DNA from: Teretinema zuelzerae
Lineage (GTDB): Bacteria; Spirochaetota; Spirochaetia; Treponematales; Treponemataceae
Direction of reading: 5' to 3'
DNA length: 64,000 bases
NCBI RefSeq assembly: GCF_021021555.1
Contig: NZ_JAINWA010000001.1
Span: 744,001-808,000, forward strand
Under the pieces are notes generated by a model. The model was not told where the DNA came from. It saw only the letters and a program-made list of their open reading frames with translations, and ran no database searches. Below, piece by piece: positions 1-8,233 of this stretch (position 1 is its first letter; the number at the start of each line of letters is the position of its first letter). Made by a program: the position numbers and the translations under genes.

Positions 1-1237
1 CTCCAATGGTGGTTACGTTGATGGCGGCCATTCCGTTGCTCACGCTCGTCGAAGCCTCCGAATCACCCCAGTATTCTCCCTGACCTAAACGCCATGAGGC
101 CGCGTCATTTTCAGCAATCACAGAACTCGTAGGAAAATCTCCATCCTTGATCAGATTCGCGGTACCTTCTCCAGACACCAAAGCAAACTTAGCCGTAACC
201 GAACGATTTTCACTCATACTGACGGTGGTGGAAGTAGCGGAACCAGTGGCATCGCCATCCCAGCCAATAAACCTCCAACCTGTATTCGGAGTTGCCGTCA
301 GTTCTACAGATGTATTGGGTGCATAGGAGCTTTTATCTGGAGTTTTGGTTACGGATCCCGCACCCGAGGGTGAAACATTTGATATCAGACTGAGTTCATC
401 CACTGTGGTACTTCCACCAAAAGTCAAAAGATTTTTGGTCACTTTTGCAGATCCGTTCCCTTTTCCTCGACCTGTATTATCTTTACCCGAATAGGATTCT
501 ACTTTCATGGCCACTTCGTACAGGGGGCAATCCATCATTTTCATGCCTGCTTTATCCCAGGCCTCGAAGTGTTTGGATACAGAAACTTTTCCACTTTGTC
601 TATGGCTACTCGTGTTTTTGGGAACACTAAAATACTGTTTAAAATTACCTTTCCCAGTCAGCATCGCCTCGTTTAGCCTGTCGGCCACCCAGAACTCATA
701 TTCAATCCCGTCAATCGTTCCACTACCATAGCGCTTTGCGTTTCGGCCACCTGAAGCGGGATTAAAAGAGCCACGGTCCTGAATGATATAGTATTCAATC
801 TGATTGGAAAACGTGGCATTTTCATTCTTTTCTGTTTTTTTCGGTTTACTTCTCGCAGGGTAATAGGCCCATCCATAGATGCCAAGCATTTTGACATCAT
901 CCGTGGAACTCCACGTTGCCGCAAAATCAACGGTGATTTTCCCCACATCCCTAGGAGTGGTAGTACTGGAAGCCCCCCATTTTTTGCCCGCTCGAAACAG
1001 AACGTTAATGGTCCCATTCCACTGGGCCTCGAATGTGCCGCCGTTTGGATCGGAACTGCCACCCGTGATTTTCATGATAGAAGTACCCACGTTGTCTTGG
1101 TTCCACAGTTCGTAGTCTATGCCATTGCAATTTCTAATAGTACTGGAAGTCCAAGTGCTGTAATCTTGCCCCCATGTGAGCGAAGCTCCCAATGCCACAC
1201 CTGCAAGTGCCGTGAATAGACATTTTTTGATACTCAT
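1..1237 (-). CDS. GH11 endo-1,4-beta-xylanase with InlB-type repeat and CBM-like tail (C-terminus off the left edge)
   Basis: Translating the minus strand from the ATG at 1237 gives an open frame that leaves the window. A signal peptide (MSIKKCLFTALAGVALG) comes first, then a GH11 jelly-roll catalytic domain at about residues 25-285. The nucleophile Glu lies in NQIEYYIIQDRGSFNP and the acid/base Glu in MKVESYSG. Further GH11 signatures are YEFWVADRLNEA, FKQYFSVPK and HFEAWDKAGM. A divergent InlB/bacterial-repeat domain follows (GWRFIGWDGDATGSATSTT), then the start of a carbohydrate-binding-like module (NLIKDGDFPTS...ASWRLGQGEYWG). It would be exported and would cut xylan. The domain order and style resemble Fibrobacter xylanases, and the base composition is visibly lower in GC than the rest of the window, so recent acquisition is likely. 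A RBS is weak. Confidence 0.9.
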   Translation of the reverse strand, partial: MSIKKCLFTALAGVALGASLTWGQDYSTWTSSTIRNCNGIDYELWNQDNVGTSIMKITGGSSDPNGGTFEAQWNGTINVLFRAGKKWGASSTTTPRDVGKITVDFAATWSSTDDVKMLGIYGWAYYPARSKPKKTEKNENATFSNQIEYYIIQDRGSFNPASGGRNAKRYGSGTIDGIEYEFWVADRLNEAMLTGKGNFKQYFSVPKNTSSHRQSGKVSVSKHFEAWDKAGMKMMDCPLYEVAMKVESYSGKDNTGRGKGNGSAKVTKNLLTFGGSTTVDELSLISNVSPSGAGSVTKTPDKSSYAPNTSVELTATPNTGWRFIGWDGDATGSATSTTVSMSENRSVTAKFALVSGEGTANLIKDGDFPTSSVIAENDAASWRLGQGEYWGDSEASTSVSNGMAAINVTTIG

Positions 1238-1374
1238 ACAAATCCCTTTAAAAAGTTTGAATTAAATATTTAACTGGAGGGAAACAAGTTTTACCAGTGC
1301 TTTAATTGCACCTTTAGTGTGGATAAAAGCATACCCACACCCAAATGTACCCATTCAATCCAATACATCGAGAA

Positions 1375-1476
1375 CTAGCTCTTAGTCGATACAGAGCCCT
1401 TTCCCGGCTTGCCTTGCGACTCAATCAGTTCCTTTGCCGCTTCGTCCATGGGGTTAAACCCTGTTGCCTTCGTCAT
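1375..1476 (-). CDS. Small 33-residue ORF of unknown function
   Basis: The minus-strand frame from ATG 1476 to TAG 1375-1377 encodes a hydrophilic 33-residue peptide beginning MTKATGFNPMDEAAKELIES. A very strong Shine-Dalgarno (aaaggagg) sits 6 bases before the ATG, which is the main reason to call it. There is no signal peptide or membrane segment. It could be a stand-alone small protein or the N-terminal stub of a gene truncated when the neighbouring xylanase region was inserted. No family is recognised. Confidence 0.45.
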   Translation of the reverse strand: MTKATGFNPMDEAAKELIESQGKPGKGSVSTKS

Positions 1477-1638
1477 AGAGCCTCCTTTCCGCCTGCGTTG
1501 ACTTTCGGACGGAGATTATCCGTATCGTTTAATCGGTTTCGCCTTTCCGGATTGTAGAGATGACAAACATCATCAGTACGCTGTTAATACGCCCGAGTAT
1601 CTGCTAGCGATCCTCGCGCTCGTACTCATCGCACTGTA

Positions 1639-1667
1639 TGTATATTACTGCAATTGCACTATTGCAA
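1639..1667 (-). promoter_or_regulatory. Predicted sigma70 promoter with overlapping TTGCA-N4-TGCAA palindrome
   Basis: On the minus strand TTGCAA (1662-1667) and TATACA (1639-1644) are separated by 17 bases, pointing toward the small ORF at 1476 with a leader of about 155 bases. The -35 is embedded in TTGCACTATTGCAA (1654-1667). This matches exactly the TTGCA-N4-TGCAA motif found around the sigma54 cluster at 47-51 kb. No sigma54 promoter is visible here, so the shared motif may be coincidental. Confidence 0.45.
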
Positions 1668-1823
1668 GCACAATGATGAATAGACCGCAAAAAAAACAAT
1701 ATCCAGAATTGTAGACCCCTTTATCATAAGAGATACTGTTTGTCGGGTAGAGGATTCGCCTGAAAGAGGGATGCAGTCAGGCGGTGTGCGGATGAAGGGG
1801 GAGGCCGCAACCGTGTGCGGCCG

Positions 1824-1846
1824 GGGGGGAAGGCATTCCCCCCTTT
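1824..1846 (+). terminator. Hairpin with short T tract
   Basis: GGGGGGAA and TTCCCCCC form an 8-bp perfect stem around a GGCA loop, followed by TTTAT. It has terminator form on the plus strand, but no intact plus-strand gene ends here. It may be left from a lost gene. Confidence 0.4.
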
Positions 1847-1944
1847 ATATGCCGAAGTCGTTATTCATTGAGCAAGCGGCTTGATATTCTACTATAATAA
1901 CCACTGTTATTTTCGATGGAAAGGACCGCTATCGGGGAGTGCAT

Positions 1945-2158
1945 ATGAATATACGTTTCATCATTCATGAGTCATGCGAGGCGCCCGGCGCCTGTCTCAA
2001 CTGGGCGGACGGCAGGGGCCACGAGGCGCGCTTCGTCAGGGTCTACCACGACGAACGTGCAGAGCGAGGACGAACTGCTCGCCATGGAACACGCAGAAAG
2101 GAACAACGCGCTCTGCGGCTTTCTTGATCGATTAACAGCGGAATATCTCTCGAAATAG
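1945..2158 (+). pseudogene. Remnant of a class I glutamine amidotransferase (GMP-synthase-like)
   Basis: The ATG at 1945 opens with MNIRFIIHESCEAPGACLNW...RFVRVYHDE, which reads like the N-terminus of stand-alone GMP-synthase-type amidotransferases. A second frame then ends ...NVQSEDELLAMEHAERNNALCGFLDRL, which reads like the C-terminus of the same family. Both ends lie within about 210 bases in different frames, whereas the family is about 230-240 residues. The middle, including the catalytic Cys and His-Glu, is missing. This is best read as one gene with a large internal deletion. A TATAAT box still lies upstream, around 1890. Confidence 0.6.
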
Positions 2159-2168
2159 ACAGATTCTA

Positions 2169-2218
2169 TTGACAATTCACTTTTTCGGCAGTAAAGTTAG
2201 TTATCATTCACTAACTAA
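2169..2218 (+). promoter_or_regulatory. tetR promoter with overlapping operator
   Basis: TTGACA (2169-2174) and TAAAGT (2192-2197) are 17 bases apart. The -10 runs into TTAGTTA-N8-TAACTAA (2197-2218), a perfect 7-bp inverted repeat. The same half-site recurs at 2866-2887 before the exporter gene. This supports autoregulation by the TetR protein encoded at 2231. Confidence 0.75.
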
Positions 2219-2230
2219 GAGAAGAACCAG

Positions 2231-2818
2231 ATGGAACCGACAGAGAGACAGAAAGAGATTATTAGAGCGGCTTTCACCCTGATCGCTGATAAGGGCATCC
2301 AGGATTTAACGATAAAAAATCTGGGAAAGGCGATCGGCGTGAGCGAACCGGCGATTTACAGACATTTTGCCTCCAAGTCGGAAATTCTTTCGGGGATAGT
2401 GGATGAAATATACGCCATAAAAAAAAGAACTACCGCGCATTCATTCGAGTCGGGCGCGGATTCCCCTACGAGGCTTCGACGGTTTTTCTCGCACCAGGCG
2501 GCGGAATTCGAGGCGTTTCCGCCATTGAGCATCGTGCTGACTCCGGAGGATCTGTTTAGAAGCGACAGGGAGCTGCTGGCTCGAGTTCGCGCGCTGATGG
2601 CGGAAACGCGAGCGGCCGTCACTGCACTGCTGGCGGAGACAGGCAGCGGAAGAGCTTCAAGCGCTTCCATCGATCCTGAGACAGGCAGCCTGATGATGCT
2701 GGGAGGTTTCAGAATGCTTGTATCCACCTGGCGAATGGAACGGGAGCTGGGCCATGATGTTCGGCTGACTGATCTTGCCGAAGCTTTCATTGGCCAGGCC
2801 TTGAAATTGATGGAGTAG
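2231..2818 (+). CDS. TetR/AcrR-family transcriptional repressor
   Basis: This 195-residue protein has an N-terminal TetR helix-turn-helix (residues 5-55; GIQDLTIKNLGKAIGVSEPAIYRHFASKSEIL) and a variable ligand-binding C-terminal half. The length is typical of the family. The start ATG follows AAGAGAAGAACC. It heads an operon with an MMPL exporter, and matching palindromes lie upstream of both genes. It most likely represses the exporter operon and itself, with release by an exported lipid or toxic compound. The ligand cannot be told from sequence. Confidence 0.9.
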   Translation: MEPTERQKEIIRAAFTLIADKGIQDLTIKNLGKAIGVSEPAIYRHFASKSEILSGIVDEIYAIKKRTTAHSFESGADSPTRLRRFFSHQAAEFEAFPPLSIVLTPEDLFRSDRELLARVRALMAETRAAVTALLAETGSGRASSASIDPETGSLMMLGGFRMLVSTWRMERELGHDVRLTDLAEAFIGQALKLME

Positions 2819-2865
2819 CGGACATCGGGAATCATATTCCGGATGGTCTTTTTCGATAGCTGAAA

Positions 2866-2887
2866 GGTTAGTTATTTATAACTAACC
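2866..2887. promoter_or_regulatory. TetR-type operator before the MMPL exporter gene
   Basis: GGTTAGTTATTTATAACTAACC is a perfect 22-base palindrome ending 23 bases before the exporter ATG. Its TTAGTTA/TAACTAA half-sites equal those at 2197-2218, but the gap is 4 rather than 8 bases. It should be bound by the TetR protein encoded just upstream. Confidence 0.75.
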
Positions 2888-2910
2888 TAGTGTATATAAA
2901 GGAGATTCAC

Positions 2911-5205
2911 ATGAAGATTCGCTTAGCGCCGATACTTGCGCACCCATGGCTCGCAGCGGCAATAGTGATGGGACTCACCATTGCTTCCATAATTCCGATC
3001 AAAACCGGATTCCGAATGGAAACAAATCTCGACAGCTACATGCCGGAAAACCATCCGGCGTTCAGCTTTAGCGACGAGGCAGAAGAGCGTTTTCAAATAA
3101 AAGACGGCATATTGATAGCGCTGGAGCATCCAGTATCCATTTTCAATACCGGATCTCTCAAAAAGATGGTCGATATCGAATCGGAATTGCGCTCTATCCC
3201 TGAACTCCGGGACACGCGCATACAGTCGCTTCATACCGGCGACAATATTCTGGGAACGGAAGAAGGGCTGGACGTCAGACCATTTTTCACGGATCCCCCT
3301 GAAACGGAAGAAGAAGCGTTCAGGATCGGCGAACTTGCTTACTCGAATCCGATGATCCGGGGGCGGTTGATATCGGAGGACGGTCGAAGCGCGCTCATTG
3401 TCGTCGAGTTACCCGACAGCGGTTTCTCGAAGGAGCTCTACCAACAGGTAACCGATCTGGCCGCCGCTTACGAAGGCCCGGAAAATGTCTATGTGGCGGG
3501 ACGTCCAATCGTAGAAGGAACATTGGCGGAGCTTGGACCAAAAGACATGGCCCGCATGGGTCCGCTGGTACTGATCGCAATAGCCCTCGTCCTCCTGCTT
3601 ATTTTGAGGAAATTCTCCCGGGTACTGACGACCCTTTTCATTGTAGTCGCCAGCACGCTCTGGTCCTTCGCGCTGATGAGCCTGCTCGGGATTCCGTTAT
3701 ACTCGGTCAGCATCATGCTGCCGGTAATGCTTGTTGCGATCGGAGTCGCCTACGCGATTCATCTGTATGGACAGGTTGATCAGCACCGCAAGGACCATCC
3801 TGAGGAACAAGCGGCGCAGGCTATCGAGCAGGCTGCCCTGGTGATCGGTCCGCCGTCCCTCTACGCCGCGCTCACCACGGTCGCCGGTTTCATCGCCCTG
3901 CTCACATCAAGCGTGTATCCGGTAAAATACTTCGGCCTCTTTACCGCGTTCGGCGTCGCGGTCTCATGGCTGCTTACAATGACCCTTGCCCCGGCAATGC
4001 TCATGATTACGGAAAGAAAAACAAAACCACGGACAGCCGCTGATGCAATGAACGAACCGGAAAGGCTCGGCAAAACAGAGCGCTTCGGAGAGCGCTTCGC
4101 CGACGGCGTCAGCCGCAACCGGTTTGCTGTATACGCCGCTACGGCAGTAGTGATCGCGCTTTCCCTGGTCGGCGTTTCACGGGTGTGGATCAACTCGAGC
4201 TTCCTTTCCAACTTCGAAAAGGACAGCGCCATCGTAAAAACGGACGCCTTCGTTAACCGGTATTTCGGCGGAACGTCTACGGTTAACATTATCCTCGACA
4301 GCAATGAATACGACGCCTTCAAGAATCCCGACGTGCTGCGCTTGATAGACTCCATGCAGGAAAGCGTGGAATCCCGCGCGATGGTCGGGGATTCGTTCTC
4401 TCTGGCTACCTACCTCAAGCAAATGAATTACGCGATGAACGCCGAAAGAGAGGAGTTCCGCACCATACCGGATTCCGCAGAACTGACGGCCCAGTACCTT
4501 CTGCTGTATGAAATGTCGGGCGACCCGGACAACCTGTGGAAGGTGGTGGATCCCGACTTCATGAACGCGAACGTAACGGTTCAGCTTAAAAGCGACGACA
4601 GCAGAACGATCGGCGAGGCGCTGGAGGCTGTCGAACCCTTCCGTGCTCAGTTCGGCGAATACGGAATCGCGGTTAATTTCGCGGGGTCCGGCTACAAGGC
4701 CCTGGTTTTCTCGGACCTGATTCTCTCAGGCCAGCTCAGCAGCCTTCTGCTTTCCGTTGCGATCGTATTTCTTCTGACGACCGTCCTTTTCCGCAGCATC
4801 GTGCTGGGCGCGATTTCCACTATTCCGGTACTTATCTCCATGGCAGTGAATTTCGGGATCATGGGGTTGCTGAACGTGCCGCTGACCACGTCCACCGCGC
4901 TGATATCGAGCATCGCGGTAGGAATCGGGGTCGACTACGCGATTCACTTTATATCCCACTACCGCCAGAGATTGCGGGATACAGGAGACGAAACCGACGC
5001 GGCTCGTTACTCGATGAGCCTCACGGGAAAGGCCGTTCTGCTGAACGCGGTAACCGTAATCTCCGGGTTCATGGTCATGGTATTTTCTGTTTTCCCGCCG
5101 AACCGTCAGGTAGGCTTGTTGGTCTCGCTCAATATGCTGGTCGCTTTTATCTCGACCGTTACTATCATGTTCCTCGTACTGAGGAAGTCGTCACGCAGTT
5201 TGTAA
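2911..5205 (+). CDS. RND superfamily exporter, MMPL/hydrophobe type
   Basis: The ATG at 2911 is preceded by AAAGGAGATTCAC and gives about 764 residues. The architecture is that of MMPL-like exporters: an N-terminal membrane helix, a large extracytoplasmic loop, five clustered helices (about residues 205-370), then the whole unit repeated. Typical signatures include VAIGVAYAIHLYGQ in the first half and IAVGIGVDYAIHFISHYRQ in the second. Such proteins move lipids or hydrophobic molecules by proton motive force and work as a single polypeptide without AcrA. The LolA-like protein and the beta-barrel encoded immediately downstream would complete a route through the periplasm to the outer membrane. 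The substrate is unknown. Confidence 0.9.
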   Translation: MKIRLAPILAHPWLAAAIVMGLTIASIIPIKTGFRMETNLDSYMPENHPAFSFSDEAEERFQIKDGILIALEHPVSIFNTGSLKKMVDIESELRSIPELRDTRIQSLHTGDNILGTEEGLDVRPFFTDPPETEEEAFRIGELAYSNPMIRGRLISEDGRSALIVVELPDSGFSKELYQQVTDLAAAYEGPENVYVAGRPIVEGTLAELGPKDMARMGPLVLIAIALVLLLILRKFSRVLTTLFIVVASTLWSFALMSLLGIPLYSVSIMLPVMLVAIGVAYAIHLYGQVDQHRKDHPEEQAAQAIEQAALVIGPPSLYAALTTVAGFIALLTSSVYPVKYFGLFTAFGVAVSWLLTMTLAPAMLMITERKTKPRTAADAMNEPERLGKTERFGERFADGVSRNRFAVYAATAVVIALSLVGVSRVWINSSFLSNFEKDSAIVKTDAFVNRYFGGTSTVNIILDSNEYDAFKNPDVLRLIDSMQESVESRAMVGDSFSLATYLKQMNYAMNAEREEFRTIPDSAELTAQYLLLYEMSGDPDNLWKVVDPDFMNANVTVQLKSDDSRTIGEALEAVEPFRAQFGEYGIAVNFAGSGYKALVFSDLILSGQLSSLLLSVAIVFLLTTVLFRSIVLGAISTIPVLISMAVNFGIMGLLNVPLTTSTALISSIAVGIGVDYAIHFISHYRQRLRDTGDETDAARYSMSLTGKAVLLNAVTVISGFMVMVFSVFPPNRQVGLLVSLNMLVAFISTVTIMFLVLRKSSRSL

Positions 5206-5217
5206 GGAGAAAGAACT

Positions 5218-6027
5218 ATGAAAAGATCCATTCAATCAACGCGGAGAACAGCCTTGGCGCTCGTTGCCGCGACGCTCGCGTCCCTGTCGGCCGTATACGC
5301 GCAGGGCGCGGAACCGTCGAAAACCGCCGATGAAATCATGACAGACGTGTTCAACCGGCCCCAGCCTGAAAGCATTACAAGCGAACTGAGCATGGTATTG
5401 ACGGATTCCCGCGGACGCGAAAGAACACGCCGGCTCAAGCAGATTTCAGCGACATACTCAGGCGTCGACAAGAAAATAATGGAGTTCGCCGAACCAGCGG
5501 ACGTGAGGGGAACTTCTTTTATGAACTGGAGCTACGGCGACGGTTCGCGAAGCGACGATCAATGGATTTACCTGCCCGCCCTGAAACGGGTCAGACGGAT
5601 TTCATCCGACGGCAAGGGCGACTCCTTCATGGGATCGGATTTCAGCTATGACGACCTGGCTGAACGCCATCCGCAAAAAGATTCGCATGCGATCATCGGA
5701 ACCGAAAACATCGACGGAGAAAGCTGCTGGATCATCGAAAGCGTGAGCCGGGATTCAGGCGAAAGCTACTCGAAAACGATCAGCTGGATATCAAAGCAAC
5801 GTCTCATGGGACTCAAAAGAGAGTACTACGACACATCGGGAAAACTCTTGAAGGTGCTTACGGTGAAAGAAACCCGCGAGGTTGCCGGATATCTGATGAT
5901 AACCCATACCGAAATGCGCAATGTTCAAAAGAACCATCGAACCGAGATGAAGTTCGGCTCGATTACGGCGGACTCCGCGATTCCTGAGGACTCATTCACC
6001 GAGCGCACGCTCGCGAGGGGGTTATGA
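5218..6027 (+). CDS. Outer-membrane lipoprotein-sorting (LolA-like) protein
   Basis: The product has 269 residues with a cleavable signal peptide (TALALVAATLASLSAVYAQG). The LolA-like fold of the PF17131 type is suggested by DEIMTDVFNRPQPES, the repeated beta-strand pattern, and the stretch DDQWIYLPALKRVRRISS. That stretch is the usual signature of the partner protein encoded beside MMPL exporters. The gene starts 12 bases after the exporter stop, with AAGGAGAAAG as the ribosome site. It likely shuttles a lipophilic cargo across the periplasm for the exporter. This is distinct from canonical LolA of the lipoprotein pathway. Confidence 0.85.
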   Translation: MKRSIQSTRRTALALVAATLASLSAVYAQGAEPSKTADEIMTDVFNRPQPESITSELSMVLTDSRGRERTRRLKQISATYSGVDKKIMEFAEPADVRGTSFMNWSYGDGSRSDDQWIYLPALKRVRRISSDGKGDSFMGSDFSYDDLAERHPQKDSHAIIGTENIDGESCWIIESVSRDSGESYSKTISWISKQRLMGLKREYYDTSGKLLKVLTVKETREVAGYLMITHTEMRNVQKNHRTEMKFGSITADSAIPEDSFTERTLARGL

Positions 6028-6028
6028 C

Positions 6029-7275
6029 ATGAGAGGATGCATACTAAAGCGACGAACCCTCGCGTTCGCCGTGTACTTGATTTTGACAGGTGCGGCATTG
6101 CTCTATTCCCAAGGCATGGAAATAACGGGCTTCGGCAGATCGAAGCTAGGCGCTCAAACCGACAACGGCGCGCTGTTCATCAACGATCATACCCTTGAAG
6201 CGGCGTTCAACTGGGAAAGCGACGACGCCGAGCTCCATGGACTTGCGGCGGCGACCTCGGACGGCGAAGGGAATTCCGGGTTCGAGCTGAAAGAACTGTA
6301 CGTTCATTTGTACGGAAATTTTCTCGACCTCAGAGTAGGAAAGCAACAGGTTATCTGGGGAAAAGCAGACGGAATGTTCATAACCGATCTGGTCAGCCCC
6401 AAAAATCTTACGGACTTTCTGACGCGCGATATCAGCGAGCTCAGATTGTCCGTAACAGGAGCGAAAGCGGATTTTTTCCTGGGATCGCACCGGCTCGAAC
6501 TGGTCTATCTGCCCATTTTTACCCCGACTCTTCTTCCCGCTAGCGATTCGATCTGGTACGCCGCCAAGGAATTGCCGGTTGTGCTGACTATGGAAGAAGC
6601 GTCTCTGCCGGAACCGTCGCTTGATAACGCCGAGTACTTTGCCCGATACTCATGGACGGGCTCAATCGCCGACATTCAGCTACTGGGGGATGGTTCTGGA
6701 ACGACACGCCTATTCCGGCTATACGAGACAGGGAAATAACGCCGGGTGTCGGGTTGACAGGCATTACGATCCGTCCAGAATACTACCGGAGCGCGTTTAC
6801 GGGCTTTGCGGTCTCTGCGCCCGCCGGTCCGTTAATGCTGAAAGCAGAAGCGGCGGCGAATATGCACCAAAGGCTGAGCGCCGACATAGGCGTAGAGCCC
6901 GAAGGATGGAGGGAAAAAAATACAATCCTGTACATGGCCGGAGCGGAAGGATCGCTGCTCGGAGCGACGGTCTCAGTTCAGGCGATGCAGGACATCGTCC
7001 TTGACTACGAAGAGTCCCTTTCCAGGGAGGAACTGATTACCACGGCAACCCTTGCCGTGAGCCGTCTTTTTTTTAACGAGACGGTCAAATCCGAAATCTT
7101 GTGGTATGCAGGATTGAACGAGATGGATTCAATGATTAAACCGCAGCTTACCTGGGTGCCGGGAAACGGTTTTCAGGCAGCTGCAGGCGGATGGTTCTTC
7201 CTCGGCGACGAAGGACAGTTCGGCCAGTATTCCGATAACAACGGAATTTTCATGTCTGCTTCGTATTATTTTTAA
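6029..7275 (+). pseudogene. Outer-membrane beta-barrel (DUF1302-like), interrupted by a frameshift
   Basis: The frame from ATG 6029 (signal peptide LTGAALLYSQG) reads barrel-like sequence with ELYVHLYGNFLDLRVGKQQVIWGKADG, a signature of DUF1302-type porins. It stops at 6739. A second frame carries on GGWFWNDTPIPAIRDREITP and ends with the aromatic barrel terminus ASYYF at 7275. The two join if one G is added to the run of five at 6685-6689, giving about 415 residues, a normal length. The defect is a one-base deletion in a homopolymer and could be a sequencing error. It follows the LolA-like gene by one base and is probably the outer-membrane part of the export operon. Confidence 0.75.
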
Positions 7276-7286
7276 GGATTCATTAG

Positions 7287-7937
7287 ATGAGAGTGTCAAA
7301 CAAACACGGGTGGATCAGGATCGCGACTCAAGCGCTGTTTCTGGGGATGTTCGCGTTTCTTCTTTTTGCCGGCAGATTGCAGCTTTGGTTCGGAATCTTC
7401 GCGATCGGGATTGTGCTTTCTCCCCTCCTGGGAAGGGTGTACTGCGGATGGATGTGCCCGATGAACACCCTGTTCAAACCGATCTCCCGGCTGTATGCCG
7501 CCGCAGGCTGGAAACGGCTGCGGATGCCGCGCTTCATAACCGCTCACCCCCTGATCAGAATCGTTCCTCTTGCGGCGTTCATCGCGGGAATGATCGCCAT
7601 GCGCAAGGCAGGAATTTCTGTGCCGATTCTCGCCTTCATGACACTGGCGGCGGTGTTTCTCACGCTTTTCTTTGAAGAAGCCTTTTGGCACAACGCCGTA
7701 TGCCCCTTCGGCACCCTGCTGAGCGTGAGTTCGCGTACTTCAGTTCTGCGGCATCGGATACAGGAAGACAAGTGCATTTCCTGCGGAAAATGCCAGAAGG
7801 TCTGCCCAGTTCATGCGATCGATACTGGAGACGACGGTAAGCGGTCAATTCGCGCCCATGACTGCATTTCCTGCGGAGAATGCGTCAAAGCCTGCCCAAC
7901 GGCCGCAATCGCCTACTCAGGGAAATCCAAGCCTTGA
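7287..7937 (+). CDS. Membrane polyferredoxin, NapH/YccM-like 4Fe-4S protein
   Basis: This 216-residue protein has four hydrophobic segments and the family motif GRVYCGWMCPMNTLF between the first two. A second motif, AVCPFGTLLS, follows. Two tandem 4Fe-4S sites sit near the C-terminus (CISCGKCQKVCP and CISCGECVKACP). Such proteins pass electrons across or along the membrane to periplasmic or membrane reductases. It is the last gene of the exporter operon, 11 bases after the barrel gene. A functional link to lipid export is not obvious, and it may merely be co-transcribed. Confidence 0.85.
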   Translation: MRVSNKHGWIRIATQALFLGMFAFLLFAGRLQLWFGIFAIGIVLSPLLGRVYCGWMCPMNTLFKPISRLYAAAGWKRLRMPRFITAHPLIRIVPLAAFIAGMIAMRKAGISVPILAFMTLAAVFLTLFFEEAFWHNAVCPFGTLLSVSSRTSVLRHRIQEDKCISCGKCQKVCPVHAIDTGDDGKRSIRAHDCISCGECVKACPTAAIAYSGKSKP

Positions 7938-8233
7938 CGGTTGCCGCTAAAAGCTCAGGGAACAGCACCCGAGATCAGGCACCGGCAAGTCAACCGGTAG
8001 AAATACACAAGGCGAGCTGTTTCACGACTACTTTAAGACGGTTGCAAGAATACGCTGGGTGCAATGATTCTTGTTGAAATCACGTAAGCAGTGTCAATAT
8101 CGGTGAAAGACTTCCGCACCCCCACCCCTCTTTTTTGGAAAAAAATCACTGATGCTCAGAGCGCGAGACAGGCTGCTGCACAGGCTGTCTCGTCATGCAG
8201 TAATATTACTCCACGCCACATTAGATGGTACAG
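7938..8233. other. Intergenic stretch with hairpin
   Basis: No gene is supported here. At 8164-8192 CGAGACAG and CTGTCTCG form an 8-bp inverted repeat around 13 bases. It could end transcription of the exporter operon, although it lacks a T tract. It also faces the 3' end of the LRR gene on the other strand. Confidence 0.4.

Larger units (their letters stand above)
1477..1944. other. Intergenic stretch
   Basis: About 470 bases hold no convincing gene. It contains the minus-strand promoter described at 1639-1667, the plus-strand hairpin at 1824-1846, and a preceding GC-rich inverted repeat near 1803-1822 (GGCCGCA...TGCGGCC). A TATAAT box lies close upstream of the amidotransferase remnant. 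The composition shifts from AT-rich on the left to GC-rich on the right, consistent with a junction between foreign and resident DNA. Confidence 0.5.

Noticed and set aside
1345-1557. Plus-strand 70-codon ORF
   Set aside because: It has no ribosome site and overlaps the minus-strand small ORF, which has a strong one. Its composition is not protein-like.
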